Positions 1-55,770 of a DNA stretch of 64,000 nucleotides are shown here, one piece after another. The stretch's first letter is position 1. The number at the start of each line of letters is the position of its first letter. The stretch comes from Candidula unifasciata (lineage: Eukaryota; Mollusca; Gastropoda; Stylommatophora; Geomitridae). A model generated the notes under the pieces. That model did no database searches and was not told where the DNA came from. It saw only the letters and a list, made by a program, of their open reading frames with translations. A program made the position numbers and the translations under genes. The DNA lies in contig CAJHNH020006112.1 in NCBI GenBank assembly GCA_905116865.2, positions 110,001-174,000 of the forward strand, given 5' to 3'.

Positions 1-67
1 TTGATGTTTTGAAAAGTTTTGCTCACTCAGTTTACTCAATAAATTGTAAGCATGCCGATTGTTTAGC

Positions 68-340
68 GGCGTCCGTGGCTTAGGCGTTGCGAATCCGACT
101 CGTAATTCCAACGAACCGCGATCAAAACCCACTTCTGGCTGCGTGGATTTTTATCATGGTATGGGGCGTTGCAGGTCGACCCAGCCTAAAGTGGGTACCA
201 GGATGTATGTCTTGGGGAAGTAAAGACGGCCAGCGTAATGCTGACCACATTACCCACCAAGTACTGATTGGTCTGTGCAAATATGGAATGCTCTTCTCAT
301 ATGCCCGATGTGCCAAAGGAGTGATAAAGAAACTTCACTT
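68..340 (+). repeat. SINE, chimeric type (head of family 2, body of family 1)
   Basis: The head (gtccgtggcttaggcgttgc) is that of the second tRNA-derived SINE family. The body (gacccagcctaaa, gggtaccagg, aagtaaagacggcc, ttggtctg) and the tail ending in ctttacttta are those of the first family. A second copy lies at 9566-9825, so it is a propagated chimera and not a local accident. Confidence 0.75.
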
Positions 341-506
341 TACTTTATGTTGATTGTTTGCCTTGAATTGGTGTCTTTTTCATATACCGCAAATAAGGCA
401 AAATGAAAACTAGACGACTGTTTACAAATACATTCATTCTTACAAGGACATGTTTATTAACAGGTTGCATGCTAAATTTCAAAAACTACATGGGTTTTAC
501 TAAAAT

Positions 507-508
<2 letters not shown>

Positions 509-539
<31 letters not shown>
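509..539 (+). repeat. C31 homopolymer
   Basis: Thirty-one consecutive C residues, directly before a LINE 3' fragment. Length is likely polymorphic and error-prone in assembly. Confidence 0.95.
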
Positions 540-594
540 ATGTGGGGTGCAATTTTTTAGTTTTTGTTTTTGTTTTGAAGCCCCACCCTGTCTG

Positions 595-845
595 TGTACT
601 CACTCGGAAGTTGAAATATTTTGGTCAAATCAAGCGCCATGACGGATTGGAAAAAATTATAGCAGAAGGCACAGTACCGGAAGGAGGGGCAGGGGCGACC
701 AACACGAAGATGGGTACAGCATATAAGTGACTCCTTGAGTATGAAAGTGCATGAGGTGTGAGAACTGGCGAGAGACCGAGTTTCTTTCAGGCAGACCGGG
801 ATGAGAGCGACGTTCTGCAAAGGACCTGCTACATGATGATGACTC
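595..845 (+). mobile_element. Non-LTR retrotransposon relic, 3' end (family A)
   Basis: Broken reading gives RKLKYFGQIKRHDGLEKII, then a Gly-rich stretch. This matches the 16585-17480 copy and ends in ctgcaaaggacctgct. It is the extreme C terminus of a reverse-transcriptase ORF, frameshifted and non-functional. Confidence 0.75.
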
Positions 846-877
846 AGTTACTATTTCAACAACTTACACTGACCGGT

Positions 878-1115
878 TGCTCTGTGGCTAAGTCGATGCG
901 AACGCTTCGCTTCGTAATGCCGGTATGCCAGGTTCGGTCCCAGCTGCGGGCAATGCGCCTTGCGTTGGTTTCGACAGTGGTATCAAGAAAGCCGACCGTC
1001 CAGGAAGCAATGGCAAACTACTGGATGTAACTTGCCTAGAGAAACCACACAACAGCCAGGGGCTGTTAGTGTTAGGGTTAGTTCTGCAACGTCCTGTAAA
1101 GAATACGCAACTAAC
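878..1115 (+). repeat. tRNA-derived SINE, family 2
   Basis: tRNA-like head (tgtggctaagtcgatgcgaa, box B ggttcggtccc), middle ggcaaactactggatg, 3' end ctgcaacgtcctgtaaagaa. Full-length type shared with about nine other copies. Confidence 0.85.
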
Positions 1116-1399
1116 TAACACTGACCGGTTACAGATTTTTAAAGTTAAATAGGTATTCTGGAACCGACTATAATGTTCCGAGCCGTAGCCACAACATTCA
1201 AACTACCCAAAACATTTTTACTGAACGCTTAATCAATAATAAATAATCTGCGGTAATTTCACAATGGGCATTTTCTGTTATCTCAGTACAAGTTAGGGAT
1301 CTAGTAGCATTTTGATTCTGACCTTCTCGTTTGTCAAGTTCAAGGCTCAAGTTATTTCGTGCATATGTTTGTGTTGATCAGTCTTCACAGTACATTATG

Positions 1400-2080
1400 T
1401 TGTTGTTTTCACTGTAATGTCATGTTTTGAGTTATGAGTTGGATTATATTTACAGCACTCCGGACACATCCAAAGGTGCTCAGATTTCAACTTCAACATT
1501 TTCATCAGCGTCGCGTGATTAATAGTACGTCTTATGCTGATTGACAAAAGTTTGTGTGCGTCCGGTGTGCCTCTCATGCTTGGCTGTACAGATTTTACTG
1601 CCAGTTCTCGTATTCTTAGCAGTGATGTGGACACGCTGCTTCTAAAATCTCGGAACGTCCTATCACTCTTAAAGGCACTGAAATGTGTGCGTAATTCATA
1701 GGCCGGCTATCTGTAACTAATGCAGAACTTGCTAAACTATCAGCTCTTTCATTGCCAACAACACTTGTATGGTCTGAGACAAATATAAAGGTAACTGTAC
1801 AGATAAGAGAGTTTTGCAATCACTCGGATCATTCTCATAGAATCACTCAGCAAACACACACGCGGGAACAGTCGTGTGATTCTAGCCACATGGAAGCTCG
1901 TGTCACTGCCATCACCTCCATCGTCCTACTGCTGGTAGTCATGGAGAAGGCTTCCTGCACTGTTCTACATGCAGAGCGAGCTGTACTTGTCCATGCACTC
2001 TTGTTTCTTCCTATAACGGACCTGTCTGTGTAGATCAACACATCTGTCTCATCGGACGTCACTGATACGCACGCAGACCT
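1400..2080 (-). mobile_element. Non-LTR retrotransposon RNase H fragment (family C)
   Basis: Two overlapping - strand readings give the RNase H strand (IYTDRSVIGRNKSAW), EVMAVTRASMWLE and SVVGNERADSLASSA, the last Asp/His region of LINE RNase H domains. Stops and a frameshift break it. Related copies lie at 6680, 13170, 16130, 41240 and 58080. Confidence 0.75.
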
Positions 2081-2451
2081 TGACGTTGACAGCGAAGGTA
2101 TTCTGCTTCAGACAACTCCTATCAAGCGTGGCGTCACAGGAGAAGATGAGACCGAGCGCTTTAGGCACTGCTATCCATACCTCACTAGGGATGTTTGTAA
2201 GACTCAGACCTGGTTGGTATCATCCTCTGCCATACCCGATTCGCCCGTTTTAAGTCTGTTGTCCCTTTTCCTGAAAAGCATTTAAAAAAGAAAAAGAAGA
2301 AGAAGAAGAAGAAGCGACGTTTTCTAAAGAACCTGCTTCATGTTAATGATGTTTGTAGAAGCAAACGATTGTGCACAACTTGTCCCACGTTTCTCTAATA
2401 ATGCTTAGGCGACTCTGAATACATCCATAACAAGTTAAAGACCCTTTCCCA

Positions 2452-4178
2452 CGCCGTGCGGCGTACTGAGCATAAAGTAAAGTAAAGTTCCCTTGTCGTA
2501 CTGAGCATAAAGTAAAGTAAAGTTCCCTTGTCCACGCCGTGCGGCGTACTGAGCATAAAGTAAAGTAAAGTTCCCTTGTCCACGCCGTGCGGCGTACTGA
2601 GCATAAAGTAAAGTAAAGTTCCCTTGTCGTACTGAGCATAAAGTAAAGTAAAGTTCCCTTGTCCACGCCGTGCGGCGTACTGAGCATAAAGTAAAGAAAA
2701 GTTTCCTTGGCGTACTGAGCATAAAGTAAAGTAAAGTTCCCTTGTCCACGCCGTGCGGCGTACTGAGCATAAAGTAAAGTAAAGTTCCCTTGTCCACGCC
2801 GTGCGGCGTACTGAGCATAAAGTAAAGTAAAGTTCCCTTGTCCACGCCGTACGGCGTACTGAGCATAAAGTAAAGTAAAGTTCCCTTGTCCACGCCGTGC
2901 GGCGTACTGAGCATAAAGTAAAGTAAAGTTCTCTTGTCCACGCCGTGCGGCGTACTGAGCATAAAGTAAAGTAAAGTTCCCTTGTCCACGCCGTGCGGCG
3001 TACTGAGCATAAAGTAAAGTAAAGTTCCCTTGTCCACGCCGTGCGGCGTACTGAGCATAAAGTGAAGTAAAGTTCCCTTGTCCACGCCGTGCGGCGTACT
3101 GAGCATAAAGTAAAGTAAAGTTCCCTTGTCCCCGCCGTGCGGCGTACTGAGCATAAAGTAAAGTAAAGTTCACTTGTCCACGCCGTGCGGCGTACTGAGC
3201 ATAAAGTAAAGTAAAGTTCCCTTGTCCACGCCGTGCGGCGTACTGAGCATAAAGTAAAGTAAAGTTCCCTTGTCCACGCCGTGCGGCGTACTGAGCATAA
3301 AGTAAAGTAAAGTTCCCTTGTCCACGCCGTGCGGCGTACTGAGCATAAAGTAAAGTAAAGTTCCGTTGTCCACGCCGTGCGGCGTACTGAGCATAAAGTA
3401 AAGTGAAGTTCCCTTGTCCACGCCGTGCGGTGTACTAAGCATAAAGTAAAGTGAAGTTCCCTTTTCCACGCCGTGCGGCGTACTGAGCATAAAGTAAAGT
3501 AAAGTTCCCATGTCCACGCCGTGCTACGTACTGAGCATAAAGTAAAGTAAAGTTCCCTTGTCCACGCCATGCGGCGTACTGAGCATAAAGTAAAGTAAAG
3601 TTTCCTTGTCCACGCCGTGCGGCGTACTGAGCATAAAGTAAAGTAAAGTTCCCTTGTCCACGCCGTGCGGCGTACTGAGCATAAAGTAAAGTAAAGTTCC
3701 CTTGTCCACGCTGTGCGGCGTACTGAGCATAAAGTAAAGTAAAGTTTCCTTGTCCACGCCGTGCGGCGTACTGAGCATAAAGTAAAGTAAAGTTCCCTTG
3801 TCCACGCCGTGCGGCGTACTGAGCATAAAGTAAAGTAAAGTTCCCTTGTCCACGCCGTGCGGCGTACTGAGCTTAAAGTAAAGTAAAGTTCCCTTGTCCA
3901 CGTCGTGCGGCGTACTGAGCATAAAGTAAAGTAAAGTTCCCTTGTCCACGCCGTGCGGCGTACTGAGCATAAAGTAAAGTAAAGTTCCCTTGTCCACGCC
4001 GTGCGGCGTACTGAGCATAAAGTAAAGTAAAGTTCCCTTGTCCACGCCGTGCGGCGTACTGAGCATAAAGTAAAGTAAAGTTCCCTTGTCCACGCCGTGC
4101 GGCGTACTGAGCATAAAGTAAAGTAAAGTTCCCTTGTCCACGCCGTGCGGCGTACTGAGCATAAAGTAAAGTTCCCTT
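2452..4178 (-). repeat. 48-bp satellite array, about 36 units, seeded by a SINE tail
   Basis: The unit contains cttgtccacgccgtgcggcg, then tactgagcataaagtaaag. A few units are shortened near 2490-2720. The same segment, with acgcctttaggcgt in place of acgccgtgcggcgt, is the 3' tail of the - strand SINE at 4168-4400, which the array adjoins in the same orientation. Each unit carries a perfect 6-bp inverted repeat (ACGCCG-TG-CGGCGT). Open frames here are an effect of the period, a multiple of three. Confidence 0.95.
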
Positions 4179-4400
4179 GTCCACCCCTTTGGGCGTATTG
4201 GCATTTACAGCTAGACCTATATTTTATAGATCACCTGGCACTCAGTGGTGATATGATCAACATCACGCTGGCCGCGTTTATCTCCCATGACTTTACCTGG
4301 CTTTCCTATAAGGCTGTCAACCTGGAAGCCAAGGTCATTTTAAAAAAAAGAAGTCCGGCTACGTTCAGATTTGAACCCACGACCTTCGACGTATTAGTAT
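4168..4400 (-). repeat. tRNA-derived SINE, family 1
   Basis: In reverse: box B-like gggttcaaatctg at the right end, then ttccaggttgaca, gtaaagtcatggga, tataaaatataggtctagc and a tail passing into the 48-bp array. Only about 100 bp upstream of the start codon, so it may lie in the promoter or leader. Confidence 0.85.
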
Positions 4401-4506
4401 TATTATTGTGTATTGTTTATTGATATGAAACATTGTGTTTGATAAATGGCGCAATTTCCGGTTGCAGACTCCGAGCGGTTCCAGCAGACGGCGGGCTCGA
4501 GGCAGG

Positions 4507-47855
<43,349 letters not shown>

Positions 47856-48059
47856 ATGTACAGATGGAACTCAAGTTCCTTTATAGAACAATGCAAGCAT
47901 CTAAACTGGAAAGAATATTAACATTTTTGACTGCTGTTGTCTTAAGAGTATCAACAGGTTTTGCTGTGACATTACAAAGAATCCTTGATAAGATGGAAGG
48001 CAATAACTGCAGTTCTGAAGTGGCTAGCAGAAAATTAAGTAACCAGAGGAATGATAGTG

Positions 48060-48640
48060 TCTGACTCTCAGTTGGTACTGCTGAAGATTCAAAATGGACA
48101 AATGTGGCGCAAGTTAGTTCGTTAGGTAATCGACAGGTTATCCTCACTGCATATGGGACGAGTCCATAAGCACTTGGATCCCATCTATACCCCTGAGTGT
48201 GCGGTGACTGATAACACCAGTTCTGTGCTGGTTTACTATTAAAATGTGGCATAAGTGGATACCAAGCATGAGCAGGTCAACGTAACAGGGGTTCATGTGG
48301 ATATACTGTCTGGGAAATGTAGGAGTGTGAGGGAATGAAAGGGCAGATTTTTTGGCTCTAAAGTGATAGCTGCAGGAAACACTTGTACTAGATAAAGGAG
48401 ACATTCTGAAGACCATTTATGACTGAATACTGATAGAAGACATGACTATACATTCAATAATGTGTAAGAATGTGTGAACAAGGAATTAGGAGAAGATACG
48501 GCAAGGAGAGACAAAGAGAAGAAGAGAATAATGTTTGTATAAACATTGGGCTACAGGAACAGTTAGCATGTACACCTTGAAACATTCAATGTGTGAGACG
48601 GAGCATCTATGGGTAAGCCTGGTGTGCTACAATGTGGATT
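48060..48640 (+). mobile_element. Probable RNase H-type LINE relic
   Basis: Heavily broken frame. Words such as GNERADFLA-like near 48320 (gggaatgaaagggcagattt) match the family C motif GNERADSLA. Low confidence on the ends. Confidence 0.5.
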
Positions 48641-48744
48641 TTTAAATCAGTAATCAAGCTATTTTCTGTATACTGTTCATCATGTACAGTTCTTATGCCT
48701 AGCAACCATTTTGTTCAAATTTATTGCACCCAGCCATGAGTGTT

Positions 48745-49010
48745 TAGCATCTGTGGCTTAGGCATTGCAAACAAAACTTCATAACTCCAAAATACTCAGT
48801 TCGATTCAGCTGCGAGCAATTTAGCCACAGACCCCTGTGTGTTGATTTCAATAAAGGTATGAAACACACCTCCACAAGCTCATCTGCTTAAATTGTTGCC
48901 CCCCTATCATAACTCAGTGGCAAGCTACTGGATGTAAAATTGCCTAGTTTAACCCAGCAACAACCCATAAATGCTGGAGTTGCTTTTTAACATCCTGTCA
49001 AGAAAGCAGG
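48745..49010 (+). repeat. tRNA-derived SINE, family 2
   Basis: atctgtggcttaggcattgc, box B cagttcgattcagctgc, ggcaagctactggatgtaaa, acatcctgtcaagaaagc. Contains a cagacccctgtgtgttgatt stretch absent from the other copies. Confidence 0.8.
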
Positions 49011-49084
49011 GCTAGTCAACTGGCTGCTGATGGGCTAAATCCAGCCTACAAAGGTCTAGCAAGTAGCTCCTGGATCATTCAATC

Positions 49085-49350
49085 CAATCCAATGCTTGGG
49101 GGGGGGGGGGTGTAAAAATCATCACGTTCAACCAGCATCCCTGAAGGGGGAGCTTTAGGTTATAATTGTGACTAGGTAATGTGCGCCATATAAAATGGTT
49201 TAGCACTGCACGCCACCAAGAGCCCTGAGAAGGTCTCCTGCAGTGTCGATGCAATCAAAGGAGACAGACCCAAATACTGTCCCGACCGGTGATGAAGTCG
49301 TCCACAGGCAAGCCAATGGGCAGACCGGTTGCCAATGTTACAGATCATTG
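49085..49350 (+). repeat. Interspersed repeat family D, copy 3
   Basis: Starts with G12, ttcaaccagcatccctgaag, ttataattgtgactaggt, gtgcgccatataaaatggtt, cagtgtcgatgcaatcaaag. Same strand and order as copies 1 and 2. Confidence 0.82.
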
Positions 49351-50139
49351 CCAATTGTACTGTATTAAAAATTTTTCAATGCTGACACTCAGGCCTATCG
49401 CCTGTGATGATTCCCATTTTGAAAGTTTCAACCATTGAGTAAACTCAGATGAATAGCCTTGCCGTTAAGAATATGCAATTAACCAAGCCTGACTGACATT
49501 TATGGAAAGTATTCATCATTTCCTTGCTATATGTTTAGCTTGTATAATCAATTTCATACTTTCACTATTGCCTGTTAAAATTAAAAGACTGGGTTCAATC
49601 CATGATACAGCAAGACACTGTATATTTAATTATGCCAATACATAAATACTGTGCTGTGTAGGTAATGCAAAATGTGGAACAAGTAAGGAACTCAGGCCAG
49701 CTCTACCCAGCTGACCTATCATTGATGATTGGTCAGGCTGGTCTACATTGGAGGGGTGTAGAATGCACTCTCTCGTAGGACCTAGGTTCTCTGTGTGGGG
49801 TCCGGGGGAGGGGTGTTTGGGTTAGGGCCAGTTGTATATGTTATGGGGTCGTTAGATTAGAACTGCTCCCCCTATCCTGTAAAGCACATTTGGTTGCTAG
49901 TAAGACGGTCAAGACAATACAAAGTCGCACCAACCTGACATCCCTACCACCCAAACTTACATGCCTCAAAGGTTAACACACATGAATGAACGTCCAATCA
50001 GTGGTCTGGCCCGACTTCATCACTCATAAGTGTGTAGCTTGGCAGAGCTGGGCCTGAGTTCGTTACACATTACAATGTCTTTGAATCTCTTTTATGGTAT
50101 TTTTTTTCATGTCTAAATTGCTTTAAATATTTGAAGAAT

Positions 50140-50690
50140 TCATAATCTTGTCTAAATCATCACTGGTATCAAGAGGGCTAATAGACTGCAACAGTTGGGG
50201 TATATAAAGAGAATGGCAGATAACAGACACACAAAAACTGTGTACACACAACATTTGAATGGGAGTAGATCACTAGGTAGACCAAGATGAAAGCAAATAT
50301 CCTTTTTTTTCAGGCCTTCAGGCCTATTGGGCATATAGGGCTAGACCTATATTTCATGGACAAATCAGCACTTGGTGGGTGATGTTGTTGGCATCTCACC
50401 AGCCACCTTTACTTCTCAGGATTTTTAACCTGGTACCTTTTAGGGCTAGGTCAACCTGGGAGCCAAGGTCACTTGAAAAAAAGTCTAGCACTACTAAGAT
50501 TTGAACCCACCACCTTTGGATCTGCAGGTAAGCGTGTAGCCACAACACTAAGGCAGCTACCTCAAGATGACAATGAAGAGACAATATATCGACAGACCTG
50601 CAAACACTTACAGTCACCAAGTGGAAAGAGAAGGTTAATCACAGATGAATGGGGGCGGGAGACACCTGCAGCAATGAACTTCAAGCTGAA
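50140..50690 (+). mobile_element. Non-LTR C-terminal fragment interrupted by a SINE
   Basis: Left part: attcataatcttgtctaaat, aatagactgcaacagttggg. Right part: acctgcaaacacttacagtc, ccaagtggaaagagaaggtt. Together they match the uninterrupted copy at 54390-54640. The SINE is described separately. Confidence 0.82.
50291..50562 (-). repeat. SINE family 1 inserted in a LINE, with 8-bp target duplication
   Basis: Reverse-oriented family 1 copy (box B gggttcaaatctt, gttgacctagccctaaaagg, tataggtctagccctatatg). Flanked by CAAGATGA at 50283-50290 and 50563-50570, a target-site duplication from LINE-type retrotransposition. Confidence 0.88.
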
Positions 50691-52212
50691 GAAGAAGAAA
50701 GGAAAAAAAAAAAAAGAAATAAGATCTGAAGAATGTATGTTGTGAAAACATGTATTTTCTTTGCCCACTAAATGTTAAATATCAGGTTAACCCAAAACCA
50801 TGGAAGAGAACTATTGTGAACAGAGATAATAAGGTAATAGAAGTATATTCATACATGATTAATAGTTTCTAGTCATAGGTTGGAGGGGAGGAGAGGCAGA
50901 GGGAGACCGAGAGAACAGATGCTGGACAGTTTGACATCATCGCAAGGAAGATCATCTGTGTCAGAGCTGACTGAAAGTATACAAGACAGAAGGTTATGGA
51001 TAGATATGACTGTCACGTGGCATGAACTTTAAGAATAAGAAGTGATATGTCATACAGTAACAACAACAGCAAAATATATCTTTAGGGTTACTGAGAACAG
51101 TTACAATGAAAGAAAAAAAACATGTAAGCAGTGACAAAAAAAATGTGTGATGTTTTTATTATTTACAAGAAATACAAAAACTTGTTTCATGAAGTTAAAA
51201 ACTGCAATGTCATGACAACTATACAACATTAAATTATGAAAAAAAAAGCAAAGCAAATCTAAACAACATAGAGCCAGTTGTTGCAACATTATAAAAACAG
51301 AATTTCTGAAAAATGATGGAAAATATACTATGACATCTTGTGCTCAGTAGTTGTCTAACCATTAGGCTAACATATAATAAAAACAGTATTCAAGGATGGC
51401 TACTATCAAGTTTAAGGACCAGAAATAAGTCTAACCAAAATGTAAACAGGAAATCCAAAAATTAAAAAAATATACAACATATTATATTCCCATCAGCCTT
51501 GATCAACAATAACCAGAAATAAAAATACAGCAGGAAAGATAATAATGAGAACATGTTAATAAAATCTTTTTATGTTTGGATGTAACATTTCAGCTCTTGG
51601 AAAACTTGCTCCTATTCTTGGGTGCCCCCACCCCCTCCCCACCACCCTGATAAAATACTGACCTTCTGAAAGGATTTTTTTTAATGACGGTATGCAACGG
51701 TAATCAGGACTGGAAACTGTGTTTAAGCATAATTGGGGAGCAGCAGCGTGGTCCCGGGTTCAAGACGTAAAGTCGAGTTAGAAGTAGAAAGGAGAACTTA
51801 TGGGTGCCATGATGTGGATCCGTTGTTCAAACCTTTTTAAGCATAATTTTGTTCTCAGTATTACTATTATGCGCACTTTGTGGTGAGTACCGACACCTTT
51901 TTTAGACACATTCTGGGGAGCATCGGCTTTACTGGGCACATTCTGAGAAGAAGTGAGCAGAGAATAACCCAACAGGCACCGAAATGGGAAACAAATGGGT
52001 TGAGGAAAGGATTTACAATGGAAACCCTAGAACGAAACTGTTGAGAGAAGCCAGAGGAGCTGGACTGATTTCATCCATCCAATAGAAAGGCCTGAGCAGA
52101 TTAGAATGGAACGGAGAAACAGACTGCAAAGCCTGTCAGCATATACTGGTGCAACAGGATATTTATATATATATACACACACACAGATACTTACACAAAT
52201 ACATAATGAATA

Positions 52213-52515
<303 letters not shown>

Positions 52516-52636
52516 TTCAGAGACAGGGCAAAAATGTAAGATGTGAATAACAAAAGGTGAGTCTTTCAGTGTGTTCATAAATCACCATGAATTTAAATTA
52601 ATGCACTATAGCATTACCGACCAGTATTACTGAATT

Positions 52637-52855
52637 TGTCACATCAGAATGAGAGATTTGTCACATCAGAATGAGTGATTTGTCACATCAGAATGGGAGA
52701 TTTGTCACATCAGAATGAGAGATTTGTCACATCAGAATGAGTGATTCGTCACATCAGAATGGGAGATTTGTCACATCAGAATGAGAGATTTGTCACATCA
52801 GAATGAGTGATTTGTCACATCAGAATGGGAGATTTGTCACATCAGAATGGGTGAT
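52637..52855 (+). repeat. 22-bp minisatellite (tttgtcacatcagaatgaga)
   Basis: About ten units in which the last bases cycle regularly as gagaga, gagtga, gggaga, so the true higher-order period may be three units (66 bp). Confidence 0.93.
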
Positions 52856-52978
52856 ATTATTACTATGAACTTTTACCATATGATCTAACCTCTACATCTT
52901 TTTATCCAGTTACATTAGAGGCAATGAATGTGTGTGTGTCAATATTTAAGAAAACAGGCAATAGTATCACATCAATAT

Positions 52979-53365
<387 letters not shown>

Positions 53366-53419
53366 GTGTGCACGTAAGAGACCCATAAGAGTTAACCACA
53401 TATTTCCTAAGGAAACAAA

Positions 53420-53540
53420 TCTTCTGCTTCTTCTTCAGCATTATGAGCCCTTGAGGTTCATTGCTGCATATATCACCCGCCTCCATTTATCTCTCTAGTT
53501 GGCCTTCTCTTTCTAGTTGGTGACTCTAACGTTGAAACAA
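53420..53540 (-). mobile_element. Non-LTR 3' tail fragment
   Basis: Reverse of cttgaggttcattgctgcat, cctccatttatctctctagt, ttggccttctctttctagtt matches the end of the 44545 element. Confidence 0.7.
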
Positions 53541-53716
53541 ATGCACATTTTAATTAAATTTATTTGGAAATAGTTCTAAACTTAATTTAAGGTTTAGAGC
53601 ACTGATTAAGTCTTTCTTAGATAGCTAGCTACTAAGATACAAAACGAGTAGTCATCAGCTGCAACCACCTAACCAAGTTTGGATACATTTCCATCAGCTG
53701 TCAAATATGATTTTGA

Positions 53717-53724
53717 TTTTAAAG
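53717..53724 (+). repeat. Left target-site duplication TTTTAAAG
   Basis: Identical to 54821-54828; flanks the hAT-like element. Confidence 0.85.
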
Positions 53725-54820
53725 TAGAGCTGTACCGAACATTCGCTTCGTATTCCCTTCAGGGCTAAATAGTGGACCTAATAACTATCCAAGATTCGGC
53801 CGAATACTTGTAATCGGGCCGTATACGATTAGTGGTTACCTTTCATCCGTTTCTGTTTACACTGCCTTAATGCTGATAACATGGAACGATTGGTTTTTGT
53901 TAAAAACCTAATGCAGCTTTCATGCACTAACCAAGCTGTCAGTGAAAATTTTCAAGTTTAGTTACTTGTTACAATACTTTCATTCCTAGTTATTAGTTAC
54001 CACAGACTGACTGAAGGATGGGTAACATAAAATGTTTTAAAATGTTTGCTATTCTGTACTAACTAGACAGGGAAAGAATATAAACTACGCCATATACAAG
54101 TCGATAATATGAAAATTAAACAAACAGAAACATTTAGGTACTTGGGTGCAAACTCCAGCTGCTACAACATGCTGTGGGAAGAAATACTATCTAGAATATT
54201 ATCTGGAAATAAAGTATACTATGCCTGTCAATATCTGATAAGACCAGTTGTGTTATTTGGCTCTGAAACTTGGAGCACAATTAAAAGAGATGAAGCCTTA
54301 TTACAGGTTTTCAAAAACAGTCTTATGACAAATCTCTTGACCCATCAAAGTTAAAAAAGCAAGGAATGGAGAGTAAGAAGCAAAATTCATAATCTGTTTA
54401 AATCACCACTGATCACTGGCATCATGAGAGCTAATAGGCTGAAATGGTTGGGGCATATTAAAAGAATGTCAGATGACAGAGAAGTAAAAACTATACACAA
54501 GGAAGAGGAATGGTCGTAGACCACGAGGCAGACCAAGAAGATGATGGAGAGATAATGTCCAGACCTGCAAACAACCGGTGCCACCAATTGGAAAGAGAAG
54601 GCCAACCAGAGAATGAATGGAGGCGAGTGAAATGTGCAGCAGTGAACCTGAAGGGCTCAGAATCCTTAAAAAAGAAGAAGACTATTCTGTACTACATTTT
54701 GTGAAGTTAAAGTTCAGCATACATTTGACATTATGATTGTTTTTTTAAAGATCTATTTATAAACTATACACTATTAATTTTCTGCCCAATAGTGATAATC
54801 ACCTAATTGGTACAGCCCTA
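53725..54820. mobile_element. hAT-like non-autonomous DNA transposon carrying a LINE fragment
   Basis: Left end TAGAGCTGTACCGAAC; right end, in reverse, TAGGGCTGTACCAATTAG, giving imperfect terminal inverted repeats. Flanked by identical 8-bp TTTTAAAG, the duplication length of hAT elements. About 1096 bp with no transposase frame. A 3' LINE piece occupies 54064-54690. Confidence 0.82.
54064..54690 (+). mobile_element. Non-LTR C-terminal fragment nested in the hAT-like element
   Basis: Frames give TFRYLGANSSCYNMLWEEIL, ACQYLIRPVVLFGSETWSTI, then NRLKWLGHIKRMSDDREVKT and the standard RW-DNV tail, separated by stops. Confidence 0.82.
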
Positions 54821-54828
54821 TTTTAAAG
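54821..54828 (+). repeat. Right target-site duplication TTTTAAAG
   Basis: Matches the left copy exactly. Confidence 0.85.
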
Positions 54829-54969
54829 TATTTAAGACATTCAGCTTCCAATCTGTGGAAGAACATGCCAGTTAGAATACAGAATCAAACCAAATAACAC
54901 ATGTATTTTGTGCCTCTGGAAGGATCCATTTCAACAGAACATCTCAGAAATCTCACAGACTATAAAAAT

Positions 54970-55205
54970 CATAGAACAGTGGCACATCAGGCATTAGTGC
55001 TAGAACTACATTTGTATAGACCACTTGATGGGTGACGTTGTCAATATTAATGCCTGCCACTTTACTTTCAAGGTTCTCACTGTAGGTGGGGTCAACCTGG
55101 GGGTCAAGGTCATTTTAAGAAAAACATCTACCTCAATGTGGATTTGAACCCAAAACCTTCAAGCCAGCAGGCAAATGTTTAGCCACTATACTACAGCAGC
55201 TTCCT
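54970..55205 (-). repeat. tRNA-derived SINE, family 1
   Basis: In reverse: gtagtatagtggctaaacat, gggttcaaatccaca, cttgacccccaggttgaccc, agtaaagtggcaggcatta, tctagcactaatgcctgatg. Confidence 0.82.
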
Positions 55206-55429
55206 GACAAGTCAGTACCTGATAAATAATGTCAATAACCACTAGTTTCATAATACTGTATACCATATTTGCCGGTGTTTAAGATGATTATATTTTCCCA
55301 AAAATTTAAAGTTTAAAATTAGGGGTCATCTTAAAATATTTTATTTATTTATTTATTTACAGCTCAAATAACAGGTGTCGTTTTGTACATGGGGGTATTT
55401 TATGCACTGAGTATGTTCCTTCTTCTTCT

Positions 55430-55770
55430 TCTTTCATTTCTCTACTCCTGGAATGCCTCGCAGGGTCAGGCCAGGAAGAGCTCTCCGGAGTGGGCCCTTC
55501 TGTTCACTCTGTATAAAGTACTTTTTAGTGGCTATGATATTTCTGCAGTCCATCTTCCACATGGTCGACCTCTGCATCTGTTACCTTTGTATCTGTATAA
55601 CATTTCTCTCTGTGGTGCCCTGTCTGATACCAACCTTATTACATATCCAAACCATTTGATGTGTTGTCTACCTATAAAGTTCAGTATTGGTTCTGTGCCG
55701 ACTCTCCTCCTGATATCATTGTTCCTAGTCGATTCATCCTCGTTACACCTAGCATTGTATCTAAACATTT
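55430..55770 (-). mobile_element. Non-LTR C-terminal fragment
   Basis: The - strand reads RRRVGTEPILNFIGRQHIKW, then FGYVIRLVSDRAPQREML and RCRGRPCGRWTAEI, a different LINE subfamily from 44545. Confidence 0.8.

Larger units (their letters stand above)
1..4506. other. 5' flank of the cyclase gene
   Basis: No gene of its own is recognisable. It holds SINEs, LINE relics, a C31 tract and the 48-bp array. The long - strand open frames at 2343-4204 are translations of the array, whose 48-bp period keeps frames open. No promoter element could be identified. Confidence 0.6.

Noticed and set aside
2343..4204. Long - strand open frames of 115-391 codons rich in LYFMLSTPHG or FTLCSVRR repeats
   Set aside because: They are the 48-bp satellite read in three frames. 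The period is divisible by three and the unit has no stop in those frames. No start context, splice structure or family match.
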